A stretch of 64,000 nt of DNA, from positions 12,372,760 to 12,436,759 of the forward strand of contig OY756969.1 of NCBI GenBank assembly GCA_963580455.1. Direction: 5' to 3'. Position 1 is the first letter of the stretch; every line of letters begins with the position of its first letter. Shown one piece after another: positions 1-12,929 of this stretch. The position numbers and the translations under genes were made by a program. Origin of the DNA: Euonymus europaeus. Lineage: Eukaryota > Streptophyta > Magnoliopsida > Celastrales > Celastraceae. The notes below the pieces were generated by a model. The model ran no database searches and was not told the origin of the DNA. It was given only the letters and a program-made list of their open reading frames with translations.

Positions 1-19
1 TAAAAGCTCCTCCATAGAG

Positions 20-3000
20 AGAGTTGAGCATATTCAGACCATCAAAAATGCTCGGTGTACAATTTTTATTGTTCTTCTACGTGAAATTTTATGCGTATAA
101 GCTTCCTAGATTATTTCGATGTCAAAACACCAATTTCTATGACAAATTGACAAAACGGTTAAAAGCTACTACACAGAGAGAGTTGAGCAACTTCGGAGCA
201 TCAAAGTTGCTCGGGGTACACTTTTTATTGTTATTCTATGTCAAATTCTACGAGTATGAGCTTGTAGACTATTTCGATGCCAAAACAACAACTTTCTAAT
301 AAAATTAGATAAAACCGTTAAAAGCACCTCAAGAGAGAGAGTTGAGCAACTTCAGACCATCAAAGTTGCTTGGTGTACACTTTTTATTGTTCTTCTATGT
401 GAAATTTTACGAGTATAAGCTTTCTAGATTATTTCGATGTCAAAAACAGCAAGTTTCTGTGACAAATGGACAAAACAGTTAAAAGGTCCTCCATAAAGAG
501 TGTTGAGCAAATTCTGACCATCAAAGTTGCTCGGGGTACACTTTTTATTGTTCTTCTATGTCAAATTCCACGAGTATAAGCTTGCTAGATTATTTCGATG
601 CCAATACACCAAGTTTCTATGATAAATGGACAAAACAGTTAAAAAGTCCTCCGTAGAGAGAGTTGACCAACTTCGGACCATGAAAGTTGCTCGGGGTACA
701 CTTTTTATTGTTCTCCTATGTGAAATTTTACGAGTATAAAGCTTCCTAGATTATTTCGATGTCAAAAGAGCAAGTTTCTATGACAAATGGACAAAACCGT
801 TAAAAGCTCCTCCGTAGAGAGAGTTGAGCAACTTCGGACCATCAAAGTTGCTCGGTGTACACTTTTTATTGTTCTCCTATGTGAAATTTTACGAGTATAA
901 GCTTGCTAGATTATTTAGATGCCAAAACACCAACTTTCTATGACAAATGGACAAAACCGTTAAAAGCTCATCATAGAGTGAGTTGAGAAACTTCGGACCA
1001 TCAAAGTTGCTCGGTGTACACTTTTTATTGTTCTTCTCTGTGAAATTCTACAAGTATAAAACTTGCTAGATTATTTTGATGCGGAAACACAAACTTTCTA
1101 TGAAAAATGGACAAAACCGTTAAAAGCTCCTTCATAGAGAGAGTTGAGCAACTTCGGACCATCAAAGTTGATAGGGGTACACTTTTTATTATTCTTCTAT
1201 GTCAAATTTTACGAGTATAAGCTTCCTAGATTATTTCGATGCCAAAACACCAAGTTTCAATGACAAATGGACAAAACAGCTAAAAGCTCCTCCATAGAGA
1301 GAGTTGAGCATATTCAAACCATCAAAGTTGCTCGGTGTACAATTTTTATTGTTCTTCTATGTGAAATTTTATGCGTATAAGCTTCCTAGATTATTTCGAT
1401 GTCAAAACACCAATTTCTATGACAAATGGACAAAACGGTTAAAAGCTCCTACACAGAGAGAGTTGAGCAACTTCGGACCATCAAAGTTGCTCGGGGTACA
1501 CTTTTTATTGTTCTTCTATGTCAAATTCTATGAGTATGAGCTTGTAGACTATTTCGATGCCAAAACACCAACTTTCTATGAAAATTAGATAAAACCGTTA
1601 AAAGCACCTCAAGAGAGAGAGTTGAGCAACTTCAGAGCATCAAAGTAGCTCGGTGTACACTTTTTATTGTTCTTCTATGTGAAATTTTACGAGTATAAGT
1701 TTCCTAGATTATTCCGATGTCAAAAACAGCAAGTTTCTGTGACAAATGGACATAACAGTTAAAAGGTCCTCCATAAAGAGAGTTGAGCAAATTCTGACCA
1801 TCAAAGTTGCTCGGGGTACACTTTTTATTGTTCTTCTATGTCAAATTCTACGAGTATAAGCTTGCTAGATTATTTCGATGCCAATACACCAAGTTTCTAT
1901 GAGAAATGGACAAAACAGTTAAAAGATCCTTCATAGAGAGAGTTGAGCAACTTCGGATCATGAAAGTTGCTCGGGGTACACTTTTTATTTTTCTTCTATG
2001 TGAAATTTTACGAGTATAAAGCTTCCTAGATTATTTCGATGTCAAAAGAGCAAGTTTCTATGACAAATGGACAAAACCGTTAAAAGCTCATCCGTAGAGA
2101 GAGTTGAGCAACTTCGGACCATCGAAGTTGCTCGCTATACACTTTTTATTGTTCTCCTATGTGAAATTTTACGAGTATAAGCTTGCAAGATTATTTCGAT
2201 GCCAAAACACAAACTTTCTATGACAAATGGACAAAACCGTTAAAAGCTCCTCCATAGAGAGAGGTGAGCAACTTCGGACCATCAAAGTTGCTCGGTGTAC
2301 ACTTTTTATTGTTCTTCTATGTGAAATTCAACAAGTATAAAACTTGCTAGATTATTTTGATGCGGAAACACAAACTTTCTACGAAAAATGGACAAAACCG
2401 TTAAAAGCTCCTCCATAGAGAGAGTTGAGTAACTTCGGACCATCAAAGTTGATAGGGGTACACTTTTTATTATTCTTCTATGTCAAATTTTACGAGTATA
2501 AGCTTCCTAGATTATTTAAATGCCAAAACACCAAGTTTCTATGACAAATGGACAAAACAGCTAAAAGCTCCTCTATAGAGAGAGTTGAGCATATTCAGAC
2601 CATCAAAGATGCTCGGTTTACTATTTTTATTATTCTTCTATGTGAAATTTTATGCGTATAAGCTTCCTAGATTATTTCGATGTCAAAACACCAATTTCTA
2701 TGACAAATGGACAAAACGGTTAAAAGCTCCTACACGGAGAGAGTTGGGCAACTTCGGACCATCAAAGTTGCTCGGGGTACACTTTTTATTGTTCTTCTAT
2801 GTCAAATTCTATGAGTATGAGCTTGTAGACTATTTCGATGCCAAAACAACAACTTTCTATGAAAATTAGATAAAACCGTTAAAAGCACCTCAAGAGAGAG
2901 AGTTGAACAACTTCAGAACATCAAAGTTGCTTGGTGTACACTTTTTATTGTTGTTCTATGTGAAATTTTACGAGTATAAGCTTTCTAACTATTTCGATGT

Positions 3001-6000
3001 CAAAACAGCAAGTTTCTGTGACAAATGGACATAACAGTTAAAAGCTCCTCCATAAAGAGAGTTGAGCAAATTCTGACCATCAAAGTTGCTCGGGGTACAC
3101 TTTTTATTGTTCTTCTATGTCAAATTCTACGAGTATAAGCTTGCTAGATTATTTCGATGCCAATACACCGAGTTTCTATGACAAATGGACAAAACAGTTA
3201 AAAGATCCTTCATAGAGAGAGTTGAGCAACTTCGGACCATGAAAGTTGCTCAGGGTACACTTTTTATTTTTCTTCTATGTGAAATTTTACGAGTATAAAG
3301 CTTCCTATATTATTTCGATGTCAAAAGAGCAAGTTTCTATGACAAATGGACAAAACCTTTAAAAGCTCATCAGTAGAGAGAGTTGAGCAACTTCGGACCA
3401 TCGAAGTTGCTCGTTGTACACTTTTTATTGTTCTCCTATGTGAAATTTTACGAATATAAGCTTGCTAGATTATTTCGATGCCAAAACACCAACTTTCTAT
3501 GACAAATGGACAAAACTGTTAAAAGCTCCTCCATAGAGAGAGTTGAGCAACTTCGGACCATCAAAGTTGCTCGGTGTACACTTTTTATTGTTCTTCTCTG
3601 TGAAATTCTACAAGTATAAAACTTGCTAGATTATTTTGATGCGGAAACACAAACTTTCTATGAAAAATGGACAAAACCGTTAAAAGCTCCTCCATAGAGA
3701 GAGTTGAGTAACTTCGGACCATCAAAGTTGATAGGGGTACACTTTTTATTATTCTTCTATGTCAAATTTTACGAGTATAAGCTTCCTAGATTATTTCGAT
3801 GCCAAAACACCAAGTTTCAATGACAAATGGACAAAACAGCTAAAAGCTCCTCCATAGAGAGAGTTGAGCATATTCAAACCATCAAAGTTGCTCGGTGTAC
3901 AATTTTTATTGTTCTTCTATTTGAAATTTTATGCGTATAAGCTTCCTAGATTATTTCGATGTCAAAACACCAATTTCTATGACAAATGGACAAAACGGTT
4001 AAAAGCTCCTACACAGAGAGAGTTGAGCAACTTCGGACCATCAAAGTTGCTCGTGGTACACTTTTTATTGTTCTTCTATGTCAAATTCTATGAGTATGAG
4101 CTTGTAGACTATTTCGATGCCAAAACACCAACTTTCTATGAAAATTAGATAAAACCGTTAAAAGCACCTCAAGAGAGAGAGTTGAGCAACTTCAGAGCAT
4201 CAAAGTAGCTCGGTGTACACTTTTTATTGTTCTTCTATGTGAAATTTTACGAGTATAAGCTTCCTAGATTATTCCGATGTCAAAAACAGCAAGTTTCTGT
4301 GACAAATGGACATAACAGTTAAAAGGTCCTCCATAAAGAGAGTTGAGCAAATTCTGACCATCAAAGTTGCTCGGGGTACACTATTTATTGTTCTTCTATG
4401 TCAAATTCTACGAGTATAAGCTTGCTAGATTATTTCGATGCCAATACACCAAGTTTCTATGAGAAATGGACAAAACAGTTAAAAGATCCTTCATAGAGAG
4501 AGTTGAGCAACTTCGGATCATGAAAGTTGCTCGGGGTACACTTTTTATTTTTCTTCTATGTGAAATTTTACGAGTATAAAGCTTCCTAGATTATTTCGAT
4601 GTCAAAAGAGCAAGTTTCTATGACAAATGGACAAAACCGTTAAAAGCTCATCCGTAGAGAGAGTTGAGCAACTTCGGACCATCGAAGTTGCTCGCTGTAC
4701 ACTTTTTATTGTTCTCCTATGTGAAATTTTACGAGTATAAGCTTGCAAGATTATTTCGATGCCAAAACACAAACTTTCTATGACAAATGGACAAAACCGT
4801 TAAAAGCTCCTCCATAGAGAGAGGTGAGCAACTTCGGACCATCAAAGTTGCTCGGTGTACACTTTTTATTGTTCTTCTATGTGAAATTCAACAAGTATAA
4901 AACTTGCTAGATTATTTTGATGCGGAAACACAAACTTTCTACGAAAAATGGACAAAACCGTTAAAAGCTCCTCCATAGAGAGAGTTGAGTAACTTCGGAC
5001 CATCAAAGTTGATAGGGGTACACTTTTTATTATTCTTCTATGTCAAATTTTACGAGTATAAGCTTCCTAGATTATTTAAATGCCAGAACACCAAGTTTCT
5101 ATGACAAATGGACAAAACAGCTAAAAGCTCCTCTATAGAGAGAGTTGAGCATATTCAGACCATCAAAGATGCTCGGTTTACTATTTTTATTATTCTTCTA
5201 TGTGAAATTTTATGCGTATAAGCTTCCTAGATTATTTCGATGTCAAAACACCAATTTCTATGACAAATGGACAAAACGGTTAAAAGCTCCTACACGGAGA
5301 GAGTTGGGCAACTTCGGACCATCAAAGTTGCTCGGGGTACACTTTTTATTGTTCTTCTATGTCAAATTCTATGAGTATGAGCTTGTAGACTATTTCGATG
5401 CCAAAACAACAACTTTCTATGAAAATTAGATAAAACCGTTAAAAGCACCTCAAGAGAGAGAGTTGAACAACTTCAGAACATCAAAGTTGCTTGGTGTACA
5501 CTTTTTATTGTTGTTCTATGTGAAATTTTACGAGTATAAGCTTCCTAACTATTTCGATGTCAAAACAGCAAGTTTCTGTGACAAATGGACATAACAGTTA
5601 AAAGCTCCTCCATAAAGAGAGTTGAGCAAATTCTGACCATCAAAGTTGCTCGGGGTACACTTTTTATTGTTCTTCTATGTCAAATTCTACGAGTATAAGC
5701 TTGCTAGATTATTTCGATGCCAATACACCGAGTTTCTATGACAAATGGACAAAACAGTTAAAAGATCCTTCATAGAGAGAGTTGAGCAACTTCGGACCAT
5801 GAAAGTTGCTCAGGGTACACTTTTTATTTTTCTTCTATGTGAAATTTTACGAGTATAAAGCTTCCTAGATTATTTCGATGTCAAAAGAGCAAGTTTCTAT
5901 GACAAATGGACAAAACCTTTAAAAGCTCATCCGTAGAGAGAGTTGAGCAACTTCGGACCATCGAAGTTGCTCGTTGTACACTTTTTATTGTTCTCCTATG

Positions 6001-6424
6001 TGAAATTTTACGAATATAAGCTTGCTAGATTATTTCGATGCCAAAACACCAACTTTCTATGACAAATGGACAAAACTGTTAAAAGCTCCTCCATAGAGAG
6101 AGTTGAGCAACTTCGGACCATCAAAGTTGCTCGGTGTACACTTTTTATTGTTCTTCTATGTGAAATTCAACAAGTTTAAAACTTGCTAGATTATTTTGAT
6201 GCGGAAACACAAACTTTCTATGACAAATGGAAAAAACTGTTAAAAGCTCCTCCATAGAGAGAGTTGAGCAACTTCGGACCACCAAAGTTGCTCGTTGTAC
6301 ACTTTTTATTGTTCTTCTATGTGAAATTCTACAAGTATAAAACTTGCTAGATTATTTTGATGCGGAAACACGAACTTTCTATGACAAATGGACAAAACCG
6401 TTAAAAGCTCTTCCATAGAGAGAG
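20..6424 (+). repeat. 8-mer higher-order repeat (1,280 bp) with 16-mer super-unit
   Basis: Eight monomer types follow a fixed order. A has GATAGGGGTACAC and ends in CAGCTAAAAG. B has CATATTCAGACC and GCGTATAAG. C has GAGTATGAGCTTGTAGAC and GAAAATTAGAT. D has CAGCAAGTTTCTGTG and GGACATAAC. E has CAAATTCTGACC and CCAATACACC. F has ACCATGAAAG and AAAGAGCAAG. G has TTGTTCTCCTATG. H has ACAAGTATAAAAC and GCGGAAACAC. Type B starts recur every 1,279-1,281 bp. Alternate units share private variants: those near 1304 and 3864 carry CATATTCAAACC, and those near 2585 and 5145 carry CTCGGTTTACTATT. A 2,560-bp 16-mer is therefore also present. The next unit (about 5145-6585) is 1,440 bp long because type H is doubled near 6110-6400. 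Confidence 0.9.
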
Positions 6425-8240
6425 TTGAGCAACTTCGGACCATCAAAGTTGATAGGGGTACACTTTTTATTATTCTTCTATGTCAAATTTTACGAGTATA
6501 AGCTTCCTAGATTATTTCGATGCCAAAACACCAAGTTTCTATGATAAATGGACAAAACAGCTAAAAGCTCCTCCATAGAGAGAGTTGAGCATATTCAGAC
6601 CATCAAAAATGCTCGTGGTACAATTTTTATTGTTCTTCTATGTGAAATTTTATGCGTATAAGCTTCCTAGATTATTTCGATGTCAAAACACCAATATCTA
6701 TGACAAATTGACAAAACGGTTAAAAGCTACTACACAGAGAGAGTTGAGCAACTTCGGAGCATCAAAGTTGCTCGGGGTACACTTTTTATTGTTATTCTAT
6801 GTCAAATTCTACGAGTATGAGCTTGTAGACTATTTCGATGCCAAAACACCAACTTTCTAATAAAATTAGATAAAACCGTTAAAAGCACCTCAAGAGAGAG
6901 AGTTGAGCAACTTCAGACCATCAAAGTTGCTTGGTGTACACTTTTTATTGTTCTTCTATGTGAAATTTTACGAGTATAAGCTTCCTAGATTATTTCGATG
7001 TCAAAACAGCAAGTTTCTGTGACAAATGGACATAACAGTTAAAAGCTCCTCCATAGAGAGAGTTGAGCAAATTCTGACCATCAAAGTTGCTCGGTGTACA
7101 CTTTTTATTGTTCTCCTACGTGAAATTTTACGAGTATAAGCTTGCTAGATATTTTCGATGTCAAAACACCAATTTTCTATGACAAATGGACAAAACCGTT
7201 AAAAGCTCCTCCATAGAGAGAGTTGAGCAACTTTGGACCATGAAAGTTGCTCGGGGTACACTTTTTGTCGTTCTTCTATGTGAAATTTTACGAGTATAAA
7301 GCTACCTAGATTATCTCGATGTCAGAAGAGCAAGTTTCTATGACAAATGGACAAAACCGTTAAAAGCTCCTCCGTAGAGAGAGTTGAGCAACATCGGACC
7401 ATCGAAATTGCTCGGTGTACACTTTTTATTGTTCTCCTATGTGAAATTTTACGAGTATAAGCTTGCTAGATTATTTAGATGCCAAAACACCAACTTTCTA
7501 TGACAAATGGACAAAACCGTTAAAAGCACATCCATAGAGAGAGTTTAGCAACTTCGGACCACCAAAGTTGCTCGGTGTACACTTTTTATTGTTCTTCTAT
7601 GTGAAATTCTACAAGTATAAAACTTGTTAGATTATTTTGATGCGGAAACACAAACTTTCTATGACAAATGGACAAAACCGTTAAAAGCTCCTCCATAGAG
7701 AGAGTTGAGCAACTTCGGACCATCAAAGTTGATAGGGGTACACCTTTTATTATTCTTCTATGTCAAATTTTACGAGTATAAGCTTCCTAGATTATTTCGA
7801 TGCCAAAACACCAAGTTTCTATGACAAATGGACAAAACAGCTAAAAGCTCCTCCATAGAGAGAGTTGAGCATGTTCAGGCCATCAAAGATGCTCGGTGTA
7901 CAATTTTTATTGTTCTTCTATGTGAAATTTTATGCGTATAAGCTTCCTAGATTATTTCGATGTCAAAACACCAATTTCTATGACAAATGGACAAAATGAT
8001 TAAAAGCTCCTACACAGAGAGAGTTGAGCAACTTCGGACCATCAAAGTTGCTCGGGGTACACTTTTTATTGTTCTTCTATGACAAATTCTATGAGTCTGA
8101 GCTTGTAGACTATTTCGATGCCAAAACACCAACTTTCTCTGAAAATTAGATAAAACCGTTAAAAGCACCTCAAGAGAGAGAGCTGAACAACTTCAGACCA
8201 TCAAAGTTGCTTGGTGTACACTTTTTATTGTTCTTCTATG

Positions 8241-8425
8241 GCATCGAAATAATCAAGGAAGCTTTATAGTCGTACAATTTCACATAGAAGAACAATAAAA
8301 AATGTACCCCGAGCAACTTTCATGGTCCGAAGTTTCTCAACTCTCTCTATGAAGGACCTTTTAACTATTTTGTCCATTTATCATAGAAACTTGGTAAATT
8401 GGCATCGAAATAATCTAGCAAGCTT
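8241..8425 (-). repeat. Inverted satellite segment, copy 1
   Basis: Polarity flips after TTCTTCTATG. The next 185 bp read as the reverse complement of the monomer (GCATCGAAATAATC, then CATAGAAGAACAATAAAAA, GAGCAACTTTCATGGTCC and CTCAACTCTCTCTATG). Forward polarity returns at a palindromic AAGCTT followed by CTATGATAAATGG. The forward ACTTTTTATTGTTCTTCTATG just left of the flip faces its own reverse complement about 40 nt away, so the join can fold back on itself. Confidence 0.9.
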
Positions 8426-11400
8426 CTATGATAAATGGACAAAACAGTTAAAAAGTCCTCCGTAGAGAGAGTTGAGCAACTTCGGACCATGAAAGTTGTA
8501 CGAGGTACACTTTTTATTGTTCTCCTATGTGAAATTTTACGAGTATAAAGCTTCCTAGATTATTTCGATGTCAAAAGAGCAAGTTTCTATGACAAATGGA
8601 CAAAACCGTTAAAAGCTACTCCGTAGAGAGAGTTGAGCAACTTCGGACCATCAAAGTTGCTCGGTGTACACTTTTTATTGTTCTCCTATGTGAAATTTTA
8701 CGAGTATAAGCTTGCTAGATTATTTAGATGCGGAAACACAAACTTTCTATGACAAATAGAAAAAACTGTTAAAAGCTCCTCCATAGAGAGAGTTGAGCAA
8801 CTTCGGACCACCAAAGTTGCTCGGTGTACACTTTTTATTGTTCTTCTATGTGAAATTCAACAAGTATAAAACTTGCTAGATTATTTTGATGCGGAAACAC
8901 AAACTTTCTATGACAAATGGACAAAACCGTTAAAAGCACCTTCATAGAGAGAGTTGAGCAACTTCGGACCATCAAAGTTGATAGGGGTACACTTTTTATT
9001 ATTCTTCTATGTCAAATTTTACGAGTATAAGCTTCCTAGATTATTTCGATGCCAAAACACCAAGTTTCAATGACAAATGGACAAAACAGCTAAAAGCTCC
9101 TCCATAGAGAGAGTTGAGCATATTCAGCCCATCAAAGATGCTCGGTGTACAATTTTTATTGTTCTTCTATGTGAAATTTTATGCGTATAAGCTTCCTAGA
9201 TTATTTCGATGTCAAAATACCAATTTCTATGACAAATGGACAAAACGGTTAAAAGCTCCTACACAGAGAGAGTTGAGCAACTTCGGACCATCAAAGTTGC
9301 TCGGGGTACACTTTTTATTGTTCTTCTATGTCAAATTCTATGAGTCTGAGCTTGTAGACTATTTCGATGCCAAAACACCAACTTTCTATGAAAATTAGAT
9401 AAAACCGTTAAAAGCATCTCAAGAGAGAGAGTTGAGCAACTTCAGACCATCAAAGTAGCTCGGTGTACACTTTTTATTGTTCTTCTATGTGAAATTTTAC
9501 GAGTATAAGCTTCCTAAATTATTTCGATGTCAAAAACAGCAAGTTTCTGTGACAAATGGACATAACAGTTAAAAGGTCCTCCATAAAGAGAGTTGAGCAA
9601 ATTCTGACCATCAAAGTTGCTCGGGGTACACTTTTTATTGTTCTTCTATGTCAAATTCTACGAGTATAAGCTTGCTAGATTATTTCGATGCCAATACACC
9701 AAGTTTCTATGATAAATGGACAAAACAGTTAAAAAGTCCTCCGTAGAGAGAGTTGACCAACTTCGGACCATGAAAGTTGCTCGGGGTACACTTTTTATTG
9801 TTCTCCTATGTGAAATTTTACGAGTATAAAGCTTCCTAGATTATTTCGATGACAAAAGAGCAAGTTTCTATGACAAATTGACAAAACCGTTAAAAGCTCA
9901 TCCGTAGAGAGAGTTGAGCAACTTCGGACCATCGAAGTTGCTCGCTGTACACTTTTTATTGTTCTCCTATGTGAAATTTTACAAGTATAAGCTTGCAAGA
10001 TTATTTCGATGCAAAAACACCAACTTTCTATGACAAATGGACAAAACCGTTAAAAGCTCCTCCATAGAGAGAGGTGAGCAACTTCGGACCATCAAAGTTG
10101 CTCGGTGTACACTTTTTATTGTTCTTCTATGTGAAATTCAACAAGTATAAAACTTGCTAGATTATTTTGATGCGGAAACACAAACTTTCTATGAAAAATG
10201 GACAAAACCGTTAAAAGCTCTTCCATAGAGAGAGTTGAGCAACTTCGGACCATCAAAGTTGATAGGGGTACACTTTTTATTATTCTTCTATGTCAAATTT
10301 TACGAGTATAAGCTTCCTAGATTATTTAAATGCCAAAACACCAAGTTTCTATGACAAATGGACAAAACAGCTAAAAGCTCCTCTATAGAGAGAGTTGAGC
10401 ATATTCAGACCATCAAAGATGCTCGGTTTACTATTTTTATTATTCTTCTATGTGAAATTTTATGCGTATAAGCTTCCTAGATTATTTCGATGTCAAAACA
10501 CCAATTTCTATGACAAATGGACAAAACGGTTAAAAGCTCCTACACAGAGAGAGTTGAGCAACTTCGGACCATCAAAGTTGCTCGGGGTACACTTTTTATT
10601 GTTCTTCTATGTCAAATTCTATGAGTATGAGCTTGTAGACTATTTCGATGCCAAAACAACAACTTTCTATGAAAATTAGATAAAACCGTTAAAAGCACCT
10701 CAAGAGAGAGAGTTGAACAACTTCAGACCATCAAAGTTGCTTGGTGTACACTTTTTATTGTTCTTCTATGTGAAATTTTACGAGTATAAGCTTCCTAACT
10801 ATTTCGATGTTAAAACAGCAAGTTTCTGTGACAAATGGACATAACAGTTAAAAGCTCCTCCATAAAGAGAGTTGAGCAAATTCTGACCATCAAAGTTGCT
10901 CGGGGTACACTTTTTATTGTTCTTCTATGTCAAATTCTACGAGTATAAGCTTGCTAGATTATTTCGATGCCAATACACCAAGTTTTTATGACAAATGGAC
11001 AAAACAGTTAAAAGATCCTTCATAGAGAGAGTTGAGCAACTTCGGAACATGAAAGTTGCTCAGGGTACACTTTTTATTTTTCTTCTATGTTAAATTTTAC
11101 GAGTATAAAGCTTCCTATATTATTTCGATGTCAAAAGAGCAAGTTTCTATGACAAATGGACAAAACCTTTAAAAGCTCATCCGTAGAGAGAGTTGAGCAA
11201 CTTCGTACCATCGAAGTTGCTCGTTGTACACTTTTTATTGTTCTCCTATGTGAAATTTTACGAATATAAGCTTGCTAGATTATCTCGATGCCAAAACACC
11301 AACTTTCTATGACAAATGGACAAAACTGTTAAAAGCTCCTCCATAGAGAGAGTTGAGCAACTTCGGACCACCAAAGTTGCTCGGTGTACACTTTTTATTG

Positions 11401-12929
11401 TTCTTCTATGTGAAATTCAACAAGTATAAAACTTGCTTGATTATTTTGATGCGGAAACACAAACTTTCTATGACAAATGGAAAAAACTGTTAAAAGCTCC
11501 TCCATAGAGAGAGTTGAGCAACTTCGGACCACCAAAGTTGCTCGGTGTACACTTTTTATTGTTCTTCTATGTGAAATTCTACAAGTATAAAACTTGCTAG
11601 ATTATTTTGATGCGGAAACACGAACTTTCTATGACAAATGGACAAAACCGTTAAAAGCTCTTCCATAGAGAGAGTTGGGCAACTTCGGACCATCAAAGTT
11701 GATAGGGGTACACTTTTTATTATTCTTCTATGTCAAATTTTACGAGTATAAGCTTCCTAGATTATTTCGATGCCAAAACACCAAGTTTTTATGATAAATG
11801 GACAAAACAGCTAAACGCTCCTCCATAGAGAGAGTTGAGCATATTCAGTCCATCAAAAATGCTCGGTGTACAATTTTTATTGTTCTTCTATGTGAAATTT
11901 TATGCGTATAAGCTTCATAGATTATTTCGATGTCAAAACACCAATTTCTAGGACAAATTGACAAAACGGTTAAAAGCTACTACACAGAGAGAGTTGAGCA
12001 ACTTCGGAGCATCAAAGTTCCTCGGGGTACACTTTTTATTGTTATTCTATGTCAAATTCTACGAGTATGAGCTTGTAGACTATTTCGATGCCAAAACACC
12101 AACTTTCTAATAAAATTAGATAAAACCGTTAAAAGCGCCTCAAGAGAGAGAGTTGAGCAACTTCAGACCATCAAAGTTGCTTGGTGTACACTTTTTATTG
12201 TTCTTCTATGTGAAATTTTACGTGTATAAGCTTCCTAGATTATTTCGATGTCAAAACAGTAAGTTTCTGTGACAAATGGACATAACAGTTAAAAGCTCCT
12301 CCATAGAGAGAGTTGAGCAAATTCTGACCATCAAAGTTGCTCGGTGTACACTTTTTATTGTTCTCCTACGTGAAATTTTACGAGTATAAGCTTGCTAGAT
12401 ATTTTCGATGTCAAAACACCAATTTTCTATGACAAATGGACAAAACCGTTAAAAGCTCCTCCATAGAGAGAGTTGAGCAACTTTGGACCATGAAAGTTGC
12501 TCGGGGTACACTTTTTGTCGTTCTTCTATGTGAAATTTTACGAGTATAAAGCTACCTAGATTATCTCGATGTCAGAAGAGCAAGTTTCTATGACAAATGG
12601 ACAAAACCGTTAAAAGCTCCTCTGTAGAGAGAGTTGAGCAACATCGGACCATCGAAGTTGCTCGGTGTACACTTTTTATTGTTCTCCTATGTCAAATTTT
12701 ACGAGTATAAGCTTGCTAGATTATTTAGATGCCAAAACACCAACTTTATATGAAAAATGGACAAAATCGTTAAAAGCACATCCATAGAGAGAGTTTAGCA
12801 ACTTCGGACCACCAAAGTTGCTCGGTGTACACTTTTTATTGTTCTTCTATGTGAAATTCTACAAGTATAAAATTTGTTAGATTATTTTGATAAGGAAACA
12901 CAAACTTTCTATGACAAATGGACAAAACC

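Noticed and set aside
24..299. Recurrent 91-131-codon ORFs of the type MSIFRPSKMLGVQFLLFFY across the window as a protein family
   Set aside because: They lie wholly inside the satellite, exist because one monomer type is 159 bp, stop and start with monomer type, and are interrupted by single-base variants in many copies.
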